Source: Streptomyces syringium
GTDB taxonomy: Bacteria; Actinomycetota; Actinomycetes; Streptomycetales; Streptomycetaceae
Reading direction: 5' to 3'
Length of the DNA: 64,000 bases
Assembly (NCBI RefSeq): GCF_017876625.1
Contig: NZ_JAGIOH010000001.1
Location: 1,116,001-1,180,000 of the forward strand
Within the stretch, counting starts at the first letter, position 1, and every line of letters begins with the position of its first letter. The notes under the pieces are model-generated. The model saw only the letters and a program-made list of their open reading frames with translations, was not told where the DNA came from and ran no database searches. This document shows, piece by piece, positions 43,284-51,874 of the stretch. Made by a program: the position numbers and the translations under genes.

Positions 43284-43386
43284 GTGTCCTCTTCCCGGAG
43301 TGCTCGTCTTGCTGTGTGCACGAGCCTGACGGAATGCGATCATCAGCAGAAGTGGTGACTTGCTTAACCCGTATGAAGGGCGACTG

Positions 43387-44289
43387 ATGATCGATGTCCA
43401 GCGGCTCCGTACGCTCCGCGAGGTCGCCCGGAGCGGCAGTTTCAACAAGGCCGCGGCCGCCCTGCTGCTCACACCGTCCGCCGTCTCCCAGCAGATCGCC
43501 GCACTGGAAAGGACACTCGGCGCCCAGGTCGTCGAGCGCAGCACGCGGGGTGTTTCCCTGACCGAGCCGGGGCGGCTCCTCGTCGAGGCCGCCGAGGCGA
43601 TCTCGGCGGAGTTGTCGCATGCCCGGGAGCAGATCGACCGGCTGGCGACGGGGCGCACGAAGCTGACCGTGGCGACGTTCACCAGTGGTGGTCACCGGCT
43701 GCTGCCGCCGGTGCTGACCCGCTTCGTCGCCGAGCACCCCGAGGTGGAACTGACCGTGCTGCAGAAGGAGCCGGAGCACAGCCTGCCGCTGGTGCGCGAG
43801 GGGCGGGCCGACATCGCGCTCGCCTATCACTTCGACGGCCCGCTGCCGGTCCGGCCCGGTGACCGGTCCGGGCTGGACTGGGTGCCGCTGATGGACGACC
43901 CGATGTCGGCCGTGCTGCCGGTGGGGCACCGCCTCGCCGGCCGGGCGAGCCTGGACCTGGCCGAACTCGTGCGGGAGCGCTGGGTGATGGGATGCATGAG
44001 GGCCCAGGCCTTCATGCACCGCTATGCCGAACTCGCCGGCTCGGAGTTGCGTGTCTCGGCCGCCACCACCGACTTCTTCTTCGCGCAGACCCTGGTGGCC
44101 GCGGGTGTCGGCGTCTCCCTCGTCCCGCGGATCGCCCTGGATCCGTCGGTCAGCGGTGTGGTCGTCATCCCCATCGACCCGCCGCGCCCCGCACGCTACA
44201 TCGGCGTGGCCACCGCCTCCCGGCATCGCGCCCGGCCCCAGCCGCACGTCGAGGCGTTGCTGTCCGCCCTGGTCGGGTCGGTGCCGTAG
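43387..44289 (+). CDS. LysR-family transcriptional regulator
   Basis: A 300-residue LysR regulator. Helix-turn-helix VARSGSFNKAAAALLLTPSAVSQQIAALE, then a periplasmic-binding-like effector domain (TVATFTSGGHRLLPPVLTRF). ATG 43387 after GAAGGG gives the normal family N-terminus MIDVQRLRTL. Divergent from the epimerase-AKR operon across 103 bp, which it probably controls. Converges with the MFS gene. Confidence 0.9.
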   Translation: MIDVQRLRTLREVARSGSFNKAAAALLLTPSAVSQQIAALERTLGAQVVERSTRGVSLTEPGRLLVEAAEAISAELSHAREQIDRLATGRTKLTVATFTSGGHRLLPPVLTRFVAEHPEVELTVLQKEPEHSLPLVREGRADIALAYHFDGPLPVRPGDRSGLDWVPLMDDPMSAVLPVGHRLAGRASLDLAELVRERWVMGCMRAQAFMHRYAELAGSELRVSAATTDFFFAQTLVAAGVGVSLVPRIALDPSVSGVVVIPIDPPRPARYIGVATASRHRARPQPHVEALLSALVGSVP

Positions 44290-44331
44290 CCGCGGGCAAG
44301 TCACGGTCCGGCAGCGCGCATCACATCAGGG

Positions 44332-45681
44332 TCAGGAGCGCGGCATCTCCTTTTCGCGCGCCTCCACTCCCGCATCTGCGCCGGACGCCTCGTCCGGTGC
44401 GCGGCCGGCGCCGCGGAGCCGGTCCATCTCCCGCCATTCGGGGCGCAGCCCGGCCAGGCTGGTCGTGAGGAAGTACGCCGCACCGCCCGCCACGAGCACC
44501 GGTACGAGGCCGAACGAGGCCACCGCCGCCCCGGCCAGCAGACCGCCGAGGGGAATGCCCGCCCAGGCCAGCGAGCCACCCAGGGCCCGGACCCGGCCCA
44601 GCAGTTGGCGTGGTACGCGTTCGAAGGAGATCGCTCCGAGAATGGGGTTGAGGAATCCGCCGCCGAAGCCGCCGACGGCGAAGACCGCCAACACCGCCCA
44701 CATCGGCGCGCCGGAGGCGAGGACCAGGAACCGTGGTGCGCCGACGATCAGGAAGCCGGCGAAGAACACCAGCCGGCGGCGCAGCCGGTGGGCCACGGCG
44801 GCCGCGACGAGGCTGCCGAGGACCGCGGTGACGCCGGCGACGCTGCTGATCAGTCCGATCGCGGCGGGGCCACCGCCGGACTCCTTGGCCCAGACCGGTA
44901 CGAGGACGGTCATGAAGGCCGCATCGAGCAGATTGGTGATGCCGACCGTGACGATGATGGTGAGCAACAGGGGTTCACCGCGCAGGAAGGTGAAGCCCTC
45001 GCCGAAGCGCCGCCAGTAGCCCGGCCCCTTCCCGCCTTCCGGCGTGGCGGGCGACTCGGCGGCGTGCCCCATGCCACGGGGCAGGGCCAGCCCGACGATC
45101 ACCGAACCCAGGGCGAAACAGGCGGCGTTGACCAAAAGGCCCGCTTGCGGGCCGAGCAGGGCCACCAGCGCGCCGCCCGCCGCCGGGCCGACGGTGGAGG
45201 CGAGCCGTTCGGTCACACCGGAGATTCCGGTGGCCCGTTCCAGGGGGACCGCGCTGCGTTCGGCCGCCTCCGGGACCATGATGTCCTTGGCCAGATCACC
45301 GGGGCCGCGCACCGCCCCGATGACGGCCACCAGGACCAGCAACAGCCAGAAGGGCAGCAGGTCCACGGCGTACAGCAGGGGAACGAGGCCCGCGGCGACC
45401 GCACTGAGCGAGTCGGTGGTCCAGGAGACGACGCGCGGGCCGACGCGGTCGACGAGCGGCCCGGTGAGTGCCTTGGCGACCACGTACGGGGTCATTTCGC
45501 AGAACGCGACGAGGCCGGTCCGGGTGGCGCTGCCGGTGGTGACGAGCACGAACCACGGCAGGGCGATGGCCGAGACCCGGGTGCCGGTCAGCGATACGAC
45601 GGTGGCGGCGAGCACCGCGGCCAGCGGCCGGATACTGCGCCGGCCGGATATGCCTCCCGCCCACCGGACTGCCTTGGTCAC
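44332..45681 (-). CDS. MFS exporter
   Basis: A 449-residue major facilitator transporter with about twelve helices, of the enterobactin-exporter/MFS_3 (EntS-like) class. Helix 1 region IRPLAAVLAATVVSLTGTR, motif-A-like KALTGPLVDRVGPRVVSW, and the second-half GSLVAAAVAHRLRRRLVFF. C-terminal 45 residues are cytoplasmic and charged. GTG 45681 overlaps the upstream ArsR-like gene's TGA by 4 nt. The regulator-exporter pair is probably a drug or metabolite efflux unit. Confidence 0.9.
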   Translation of the reverse strand: MTKAVRWAGGISGRRSIRPLAAVLAATVVSLTGTRVSAIALPWFVLVTTGSATRTGLVAFCEMTPYVVAKALTGPLVDRVGPRVVSWTTDSLSAVAAGLVPLLYAVDLLPFWLLLVLVAVIGAVRGPGDLAKDIMVPEAAERSAVPLERATGISGVTERLASTVGPAAGGALVALLGPQAGLLVNAACFALGSVIVGLALPRGMGHAAESPATPEGGKGPGYWRRFGEGFTFLRGEPLLLTIIVTVGITNLLDAAFMTVLVPVWAKESGGGPAAIGLISSVAGVTAVLGSLVAAAVAHRLRRRLVFFAGFLIVGAPRFLVLASGAPMWAVLAVFAVGGFGGGFLNPILGAISFERVPRQLLGRVRALGGSLAWAGIPLGGLLAGAAVASFGLVPVLVAGGAAYFLTTSLAGLRPEWREMDRLRGAGRAPDEASGADAGVEAREKEMPRS

Positions 45682-46322
45682 GGCGTCTCCCCTGCCGACT
45701 CGGCGGCGGCGTCCACCTCGGGCAGGATGTGTGTGATCAGTACGACGCGTTCGGCGCCTTCCGGCGCACCGGATCCCGCTTCGGGCGCGTCCCGGCGGTA
45801 GCGGTTGACGACGGCTCTCAGCTCCTCCCCCAGGCTCGCGGCCTCCTCGGGAGTGAGCCGCAGGGACCAGTCGCTCAGGTTGAGGTTGTCCCGCCAGGGG
45901 CGCGGCATGACCTCCAGCGCGTCCAGTGTCAGCCGGGCACGCTGCGCATGGGCGTCGGCCACCGACCGCCGGTAGGCCGTCATGGCCTCGGGTTCGCAGT
46001 CGGCAAGGCCCTTGTCGGTCAGCCAGGTGCCCTGGTGCACGGCCCGCCACCAGCGCTCCCGCGCGTTGCCGCAGTCGGTGTCCTCCTCGACGAATCCGGC
46101 GGCGCCGAGCTGTCTCAGGTGATAGCTGGTCACTCCCGAGCCCAGGCCCAGCCGTTCGGCGAGGCGGGTGGCCGTCGACGGACCGTATGCGCGCAGCAGT
46201 CCGACCAACTGCACGCGCACCGGGTGGGCCATGGCGCGCAGGCCCTTGGCGTCCAGGACCACGTGAGTCTCGGGGTGCGGGCCGTCCGCCCGCTCTCGCT
46301 CTTCCCTACTGACTTCTGCCAT
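45678..46322 (-). CDS. ArsR-like winged-helix regulator
   Basis: A 214-residue regulator. HTH_20/ArsR domain: LRAMAHPVRVQLVGLLRAYG, then STATRLAERLGLGSGVTSYHLRQLGAAGFV. C-terminal helical part of the kind seen in MFS-linked regulators (LDALEVMPRPWRDNLNLSD). ATG 46322 has no Shine-Dalgarno; a TAGGGT -10 box ends 7 nt before it with TTGCGA 16 nt further up, so the mRNA is probably leaderless. A long inverted repeat overlaps that promoter. Confidence 0.87.
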   Translation of the reverse strand: MAEVSREERERADGPHPETHVVLDAKGLRAMAHPVRVQLVGLLRAYGPSTATRLAERLGLGSGVTSYHLRQLGAAGFVEEDTDCGNARERWWRAVHQGTWLTDKGLADCEPEAMTAYRRSVADAHAQRARLTLDALEVMPRPWRDNLNLSDWSLRLTPEEAASLGEELRAVVNRYRRDAPEAGSGAPEGAERVVLITHILPEVDAAAESAGETP

Positions 46323-46342
46323 GCCGATCACCCTAAACCGCC

Positions 46343-46380
46343 AAGAGTTCTTCGCAAACACTTCTTCGCGAAGAACTCTT
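46343..46380. promoter_or_regulatory. 13-bp inverted repeat upstream of ArsR-like gene
   Basis: AAGAGTTCTTCGC (46343-46355) and GCGAAGAACTCTT (46368-46380) are perfect reverse complements with a 12-nt spacer. The left arm covers the -35 region of the regulator promoter. Additional TTCTTCGC/CTCTTCGC copies lie beside it. Probable autoregulatory operator, perhaps shared with the divergent SDR. Confidence 0.75.
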
Positions 46381-46502
46381 CGCAGTTTCGGGTGATCTCC
46401 CGCCGGCACGCCCCGAGCTGCGAAGGGCCCCCGGCTGGGCAAGGCTGGGCGGCGTGACCCGCACCCGCGCGGACCGCGGGCGACACGGAGAAAGGCAGTG
46501 AC

Positions 46503-47264
46503 ATGAGCGGCAGCAACCAGTCCCTCAAGGGCAAGGTCGTCCTGGTCGGCGCCGGGGCGAAGAACCTGGGCGGCCTCATCAGCCGCACCGTCGCCGACCA
46601 GGGCGCGAACGTGGTCGTGCACTACCACTCGGACGGCACCAAGGACGACGCGGTGGCCACCGCGAAGGCGGTCGAGGCGGCCGGCGGACAGGCGGAGACG
46701 ATCCAGGGCGACCTGACCAAAGTGGACGTCGTGGAGGATCTGTTCACCACCGCCAAGGAGCGGTTCGGCGGGATCGACGTGGCGGTCAACACCTCCGGGA
46801 TGGTGCTGCGCAAGCCGATCATGGAGACGACCGAAGCCGAGTACGACCGGATGGCGGGCGTGAACGCCAAGGCCGCGTACTTCTTCATCCGCGAGGCGGG
46901 GAAGCACCTCAACGACAACGGCAAGGTCATCACCATCGTCACATCACTGCTGGCGGCCTTCACCGACGGCTATTCCACCTACGCGGGCTGCAAGGCCCCC
47001 GTCGAGCACTTCACCCGGGCGGCGGCCAAGGAGTTCGCCCCGCGCGGCATCTCCGTGAACAACATCGCCCCCGGTCCGATGGACACCCCCTTCTTCTACG
47101 GGCAGGAGACGCCCGAGCGCGTCGAGTTCCACAAATCCCAGGCCATGGCCAACCAGCTCACCAAGATCGAGGACATCGCGCCGATCGTGACCTTTCTGGC
47201 CACCGACGGCTGGTGGATCACCGGCCAGACCCTCTTCGCCAACGGCGGCTACACGACGCGGTAG
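46503..47264 (+). CDS. Short-chain dehydrogenase/reductase
   Basis: A 253-residue classical SDR. Cofactor loop VLVGAGAKNLGGLISR (a GxGxxxG variant with Lys-Asn), NTSG in place of NNAG, catalytic pair in YAGCKAPVEH, and C-terminal GWWITGQTLFANGG. Resembles 3-oxoacyl-ACP-reductase-like oxidoreductases. GGAGAAAGG precedes ATG 46503. Divergent from the ArsR-MFS operon, and converges with the secreted hydrolase gene. Confidence 0.88.
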   Translation: MSGSNQSLKGKVVLVGAGAKNLGGLISRTVADQGANVVVHYHSDGTKDDAVATAKAVEAAGGQAETIQGDLTKVDVVEDLFTTAKERFGGIDVAVNTSGMVLRKPIMETTEAEYDRMAGVNAKAAYFFIREAGKHLNDNGKVITIVTSLLAAFTDGYSTYAGCKAPVEHFTRAAAKEFAPRGISVNNIAPGPMDTPFFYGQETPERVEFHKSQAMANQLTKIEDIAPIVTFLATDGWWITGQTLFANGGYTTR

Positions 47265-47281
47265 CGCGCGAGGGCACGTCC

Positions 47282-48430
47282 CTAGCGGACGGCTTCGTAC
47301 GCGCCCAGGGCGATCCTGGCGAAGTTCCGCAGCGACTGCGTGCCCGGCGCGAAGTAGCCCGAGTGGCCGTGGGCGCCGGCGGAGGAGACGACCCGGGCGC
47401 CGAACTCCGCCGAGGTGGGGTCGGCTCCGTGGCCGAGACCCAGCAGCCGGACGTTGGGGATGTTGCCGATCCAGTCCCCGCTGTCACGGCGGACCGCCCA
47501 GACCCGGGCCCCCGTGCGCAGGTCGGCCGCGGAGTCGGCGCGGACGCCGGGGCTGCCGAGGACGACGAGGTCGGCCGCCTCGGCGCGGTCGAGGTTGGGG
47601 GCGGCCAGGCCGCAGACGACCGAGCCGTAGCTGTGGCAGAACACCGCGGGCGCGGTGGAACCGAGGGCCGCGAGCCCGCCGAGGAAGCGGTCCAGGCGCG
47701 GTGCGCCCGCCTTCGCGAGACGGCCGGTTGCGGCGTCCAGTCCGACGCCGACGGGGGTGGTGTACCCGGCCCAGGCGATCACGGCGGTCGGGACACCGGG
47801 CGCCTGACGGGCCATCTCGGCCCGCAGCGAGGCGGCCATCCCGGCCGGGGCGCCGTACCGGTCGTGCGTGCGGTCGAAGGAGGCGAGGTCGATGTCCGAG
47901 CCGGGCACGACGACCGCCGTGCGCTTCGCCGCCGCCCAGTCGCCGTAGACCTCGGCGACCTGGCCGCGGCCGCGCGGGTCGAAGGCGAGGATCTGCCGGC
48001 CCGGGGCGAGGAGCCGCGCGTAGCGGTCCGCCAGCTCGCCGGCGCGCAGCCGCTCGTACTTCGCGAGTCCGGGGTCGGCGGCCCGGGCGCGCTCCTTGGC
48101 GCGCTCGGCCGCGATCGCCCGGGCGTTGGCCGCGTAGCGCAGCGCCACGGGCGCGCCGTCGAGGTTGCCGACGACCAGCGGGTGGCGGACGGCGAGTTCG
48201 GTGCGCCGCGCTTCGGTCAGGGAGGCGAAGAAGCGGGCGACGTCGGCGGGGGCGGCGGTCGCGGGGTCGGGCAGCGGGCGGTGCAGGGCGTCGTCCGCGC
48301 GCCAGGCGGCGGTACCGGCCGGCGGGCCGGTGACAGCGGTCTGCTCGCTGCCGGTGGCCCAGCCCGCCGTGCCCGCGACGACCGTCGTGGCGAGCGCGAC
48401 GGCGGCCAGTGTGCGCTTGAAGCGGCGCAT
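47282..48430 (-). CDS. Secreted alpha/beta hydrolase (DUF1023 type)
   Basis: A 382-residue exported hydrolase. Signal peptide MRRFKRTLAAVALATTVVAGTAG. The catalytic nucleophile elbow is FCHSYGSVVCGL; Asp and His come in ...ADLVVLGSPGV and GHSGYFAPGT. The domain matches DUF1023, seen in actinobacterial extracellular esterases of unknown substrate. ATG at 48430. Probably monocistronic, with a 277-bp region upstream that also terminates the next gene. Confidence 0.85.
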   Translation of the reverse strand: MRRFKRTLAAVALATTVVAGTAGWATGSEQTAVTGPPAGTAAWRADDALHRPLPDPATAAPADVARFFASLTEARRTELAVRHPLVVGNLDGAPVALRYAANARAIAAERAKERARAADPGLAKYERLRAGELADRYARLLAPGRQILAFDPRGRGQVAEVYGDWAAAKRTAVVVPGSDIDLASFDRTHDRYGAPAGMAASLRAEMARQAPGVPTAVIAWAGYTTPVGVGLDAATGRLAKAGAPRLDRFLGGLAALGSTAPAVFCHSYGSVVCGLAAPNLDRAEAADLVVLGSPGVRADSAADLRTGARVWAVRRDSGDWIGNIPNVRLLGLGHGADPTSAEFGARVVSSAGAHGHSGYFAPGTQSLRNFARIALGAYEAVR

Positions 48431-48601
48431 GGATGACTCTCCCTCTTCCGGTGCTGCGGAGGAGGGAAAGGTAGGAAGAGGACGGCTGACACCGCGTCAC
48501 ACCCCGGAGCCAAACCGGGGGTGATACCCGAGTAGGGGGTGGGGCAGGTGTGACGCCATACCGGGCAGTGGACGCCGCCGCGCGCTACCGGTGCGGACGC
48601 C

Positions 48602-48688
48602 GCCGCGTGCACTACGGGCAGCGGGTGCCCGTAGTGCACGCGGCCTGGGAACCCGGTGGCGTCACGACCGGTTCACCGGTGACGCCAC
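48602..48688 (-). terminator. Double hairpin terminator
   Basis: A 19-bp perfect stem (48602-48620 with 48626-48644, loop GCGGG) is followed by GTGGCGTCAC/GTGACGCCAC (48656-48665 with 48679-48688). Both lie just past the stop of the beta-propeller gene, which reads leftward into them. Confidence 0.8.
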
Positions 48689-48707
48689 GCCCGGTTCACC
48701 GGTGGTG

Positions 48708-49742
48708 TCACGCCCAGTTCTGCCGCTGCAGCCAGAGGTTCCGCGCGGTGCCGGAGCCCTGGGTGAACACATACAGCAACCCCACCCGGTTCATGATCAC
48801 GGGGCTGACGTGGACGTCGCCGATGACGCCCTCCAGGGTCTGGAAGGCCTCGTAGGCGGCGGCGTTCTCGGCCGTCTGGACCGTGACCCACAGCTTTTTG
48901 TCGGTGCCCTTGACCAGGACGTTGACCCGGCCGTCCTGGCCGAGGCAGGCGGTGGGGCGATCGATGATCTGGCCCTTGAGCGACGCGGAGGTCTGCCAGG
49001 CGTCGTAGTCGTCGCTCTGCCCGACGCGCCAGGCCGAGCCGTCCGAGCCGCGGTAGAAGATCTGGACGCGGGAGGCGGCGTCGATGACCGCGGACGGCCG
49101 GGTGGTGACTCCGGTGGTCTGCTGCTGGAAGGCGTCCCACGCGTCGGCGGCGTTCGATGCCTTCTGCTGGATGGTGTACAGCGTGTCGTTGCCGCCCTTG
49201 ACGGCGACGACGAGTCGGCCGGAGCCGTCGAGGACCGGGGAGGGGGTGGCGTGGATGCCGCCGCCGAGGGACGTGGGCGCGGTGTAGGCCTCGTAGGCCA
49301 GGCCCTGGTTGCGCGTGTACCACAGGGCGCCGTCGGTGCCCCGGAAGAAGATCTGGATGCGTCCGTCGCCGTTGAGCGCCGCCGCCGGGTCGCCGCCGAT
49401 GTTGGTCACGATCCGCTGGGGCGCGCCGAAGGGGGCGTTGACGGCGGTCTGGGTGACGACCTCGAGGTGCTGGTCGGGGGTGCGGTAGAAGACGCGGATC
49501 TTTCCGTCCCTGCCACGGAGGGCATGGGGTACGCCCTCGATGCGTGAGCCCTCGATCTTCTTCCAGGGGCTCCAACCGCGGTCGCGCGTTTCCCAGATGG
49601 TCCAGAGCGCGTTGGCGCCGCCCTGGACGAAAGCCTGGACACGATTGTCGGAGTTGAGGGCGGCGGAGGGCTCGGCGAAGATGCCGCCCTCCAGGTTCGT
49701 CCAGTTGCCCCACTTCGTACCGGGTGCGGTGGAGACGGGCAT
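48708..49742 (-). CDS. Seven-repeat beta-propeller (PLL-like lectin) protein
   Basis: A 344-residue protein made of seven similar 45-50-residue repeats, each with a strand like RVQAFVQGGANALW, KIRVFYRTPDQHLE, RIQIFFRGTDGALW, RLVVAVKGGNDTLY, RVQIFYRGSDGSAW, RVNVLVKGTDKKLW and LLYVFTQGSGTARNLW. This is the pattern of PLL-type seven-bladed beta-propeller lectins, which bind glycans. No signal peptide, so either cytoplasmic or released another way. ATG 49742 with GAGGAG. Divergent from an MDR oxidoreductase gene. Confidence 0.75.
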   Translation of the reverse strand: MPVSTAPGTKWGNWTNLEGGIFAEPSAALNSDNRVQAFVQGGANALWTIWETRDRGWSPWKKIEGSRIEGVPHALRGRDGKIRVFYRTPDQHLEVVTQTAVNAPFGAPQRIVTNIGGDPAAALNGDGRIQIFFRGTDGALWYTRNQGLAYEAYTAPTSLGGGIHATPSPVLDGSGRLVVAVKGGNDTLYTIQQKASNAADAWDAFQQQTTGVTTRPSAVIDAASRVQIFYRGSDGSAWRVGQSDDYDAWQTSASLKGQIIDRPTACLGQDGRVNVLVKGTDKKLWVTVQTAENAAAYEAFQTLEGVIGDVHVSPVIMNRVGLLYVFTQGSGTARNLWLQRQNWA

Positions 49743-49891
49743 GCAAACTCCTCGATCGAATGGTTGCCGAGTTGTCGCGCCGCGTCCCAACTTATCCATG
49801 GCCGCGAGGAAGGACAGAGCTCAGTTTGAGCTGGCGCGATATCGGCGCTCAGGCCGGACAAACCGGACTGGCCCGTCCGGCCGGTCCCCAC

Positions 49892-49916
49892 AAAACGGTA
49901 GTGGTGCCACCGTTTT
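49892..49916. promoter_or_regulatory. AAAACGGT inverted repeat
   Basis: AAAACGGT (49892-49899) and ACCGTTTT (49909-49916) with a 9-nt spacer lie in the 253-bp region between the propeller gene and the MDR oxidoreductase. Further ACGGT-like elements follow. Possible operator or promoter element. Confidence 0.45.
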
Positions 49917-49995
49917 CACTGTTACGGTCGAAATCCGGTAGCCGTACTGCCGTTTCAGTGGAAGAGCGACCCGAGCGAACCGCACAGGAGCCGTC

Positions 49996-50922
49996 ATGCG
50001 CGCACTCACGCCCACCGGGCGACCCGGCCGTCTCACCGAGATCAGCGACGTCGACGCACCACGCCCCGCCGCCCACGAGGCCCTCGTCCGCGTGCGCACC
50101 TTCTCCCTCAGCCGGCTCGACCTCCTCTGCCTGAGCGCGCCCGGCACCCACTACCGCCCGGGCATCGACGCCGTGGGGCACGTCGAACGACCGGCGGCCG
50201 ACGGGAGCGGGCCCGCCGCGGGTGTGCGCGTCGTCCTCCATCTGCCCTCCGGCGGGGCCGCGGCCCAACTCGCCGCCGCGCCGGCCGCGCGGCTGACGCC
50301 CGTCCCGGCCGGTGTCGACTCCCCGGCCGCGGCGGCCCTGCCGCTGGCGGGACTCATGGCCCGCCGGCTGCTGGCGGAGGCCGGACCGTTGACAGGCCGT
50401 CGGCTCCTGGTCACCGGGGCCGGTGGCGGGGTCGGCGGGCTCCTCGCCCAACTCGCCCTGGCCGGTGGTGCCGAGGTCACCGCGGTCATGACGGAGCGAA
50501 ACTCCTGCCGGTACATGGCCGCGCTGGGCGTCAGGGTGCTTCACGACGTGGACAGCCTGCCGTCGGGCGGCTTCGATATCGTGCTGGAGTCCGTCGGCGG
50601 CGCGCTCGGCTCGACGACCTCCCGCGCCCTGCGCACCGGTGGGCGGATCCTGTGGTTCGGCCAGGCGGGAGGCGAGCCGCTGACCCTCGACTTCTTCGGC
50701 CTCCTCGACGGCGGCCCGCCGTTGACGCTCCGTCACTTCAGCCGCCCCGTAGGAGGAGCGGAAGCGGACGCGCGCGAGGTGGCAGGCCTGCTGGACCTCG
50801 CCGCGGAAGGCCGGCTGCGGGTGGAGATCGGCCACCGCGGTCACTGGGGTGAGACAGCGGCGGTCCTGGAAGACATGGCGCACGGCCGGCTGCCGGGCAA
50901 GGCCGTGCTGACCGTGGGCTGA
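49996..50922 (+). CDS. MDR-family oxidoreductase
   Basis: A 308-residue quinone-oxidoreductase-like enzyme. N-terminal GroES-like domain (EALVRVRTFSLSRLDLLCLS), Rossmann motif LLVTGAGGGVGGLLAQLA, and WFGQAGGEPLTLDFFGLL. It resembles the oxidoreductase at 20786-21706 along its length, so the two are probably paralogues. No zinc-binding cysteines. ATG 49996; a hairpin (50924-50962) ends the gene. Confidence 0.87.
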   Translation: MRALTPTGRPGRLTEISDVDAPRPAAHEALVRVRTFSLSRLDLLCLSAPGTHYRPGIDAVGHVERPAADGSGPAAGVRVVLHLPSGGAAAQLAAAPAARLTPVPAGVDSPAAAALPLAGLMARRLLAEAGPLTGRRLLVTGAGGGVGGLLAQLALAGGAEVTAVMTERNSCRYMAALGVRVLHDVDSLPSGGFDIVLESVGGALGSTTSRALRTGGRILWFGQAGGEPLTLDFFGLLDGGPPLTLRHFSRPVGGAEADAREVAGLLDLAAEGRLRVEIGHRGHWGETAAVLEDMAHGRLPGKAVLTVG

Positions 50923-50923
50923 G

Positions 50924-50962
50924 CCCCGCCCGGCCGCCGTCATCCGCGACGGCCGGCCGGGG
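50924..50962. terminator. Bidirectional terminator
   Basis: A 5-bp and a 7-bp stem separated by one C/C mismatch (50924-50936 with 50950-50962) lie between the convergent MDR and VOC genes. Confidence 0.6.
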
Positions 50963-50980
50963 TCAACACACCGAGAGAAC

Positions 50981-51373
50981 TCAGGCGCTCCCGCCGCTGC
51001 CGTACGGGCGCGTGATCAGCTCCAGCGCATGACCGTTGGGATCGAGGAAGTACACGCCCCGGCCGCCGTCGTTGGTGTTGATCTCACCGGGGAACTGCTG
51101 ACGCGGGTCCGCCCAGTACATCAGCCCGCGCTCGCGGATACTGGCGAAGGCCGCGTCGAAGTCGTCCTCGCTCACCAGGAACGCGAGGTGCTGGCAGCGG
51201 ATGTGGTCGGCGCCCGGCTCCGCGAAGTCGAGAGTGACGTCATTGTCGAGCTGGACCGCTACGAACACCCCGGCCGCCCGGGGTGGCGTCAGACCGAGGA
51301 TCTCGGTCAGGAACTGTGCCGACGCCCACTTGTCATGGGCTCCGACGATGGTGTGATTGAGCTGAACCGCCAT
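50981..51373 (-). CDS. VOC/glyoxalase-family protein
   Basis: A 130-residue vicinal-oxygen-chelate protein. LNHTIVGAHDKWASAQFLTEILGL at the start supplies the first metal His. YFLDPNGHALELITR at the end supplies the last Glu, the standard pairing. Substrate unknown; could be a dioxygenase, lyase or drug-binding member. ATG 51373 with GGA upstream, where conserved sequence begins. Confidence 0.85.
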   Translation of the reverse strand: MAVQLNHTIVGAHDKWASAQFLTEILGLTPPRAAGVFVAVQLDNDVTLDFAEPGADHIRCQHLAFLVSEDDFDAAFASIRERGLMYWADPRQQFPGEINTNDGGRGVYFLDPNGHALELITRPYGSGGSA

Positions 51374-51479
51374 GGAAATCCAATGTCCCCGCACCTCCAT
51401 GCCCCGGCACTCCTGCTCGGCGACACGCGACGCTGACGATATTGAAAGCCCGGCGCCCCGCGCGGTCAAGTCCCGGGCG

Positions 51480-51707
51480 TCAGACGCCCGTCTGCCGCTT
51501 TCCCCGGTCCGAGGCGACACATATGGCTATGCCCAACACCGCGAGCACGATGCCGGCGTACAGCTCGTAGCCGTCGAGGAAGCCGATGTGCCGCACCACG
51601 CCCCAGTTACCGAACCAGTCGGTGACCTGGTGCAGGACGGCCATGGCGCCCTGCACGACGAGGATGAAACCGAGGACTTCGAGGATCTTCTTCATGTGTC
51701 CGATCAT
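51480..51707 (-). CDS. Small two-helix membrane protein
   Basis: A 75-residue protein with two hydrophobic helices (ILEVLGFILVVQGAMAVLH and LYAGIVLAVLGIAICVAS) and a short basic C-terminus. No family recognised. GGGGGAG seven nt before ATG 51707 supports that start; Met5 (MKKILEVLGF) also looks natural. Divergent from the second kinase gene across 167 bp, so it may share regulation with it. Confidence 0.65.
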   Translation of the reverse strand: MIGHMKKILEVLGFILVVQGAMAVLHQVTDWFGNWGVVRHIGFLDGYELYAGIVLAVLGIAICVASDRGKRQTGV

Positions 51708-51874
51708 CGCCCCTCTCCCCCGCCCCGGTCATCGCCCGAAGGGCTGCGCTTCGTCACACCGAAAGTAGCCCCGCAGACGATGCATCGGTCCGAAAGTCTC
51801 GACCCGCGCGACTTTGGTCGCCGCTCACCGGCCGACGCCCCCGCCGCCCGGCACCGGTGGGTAGATTGACCGGC

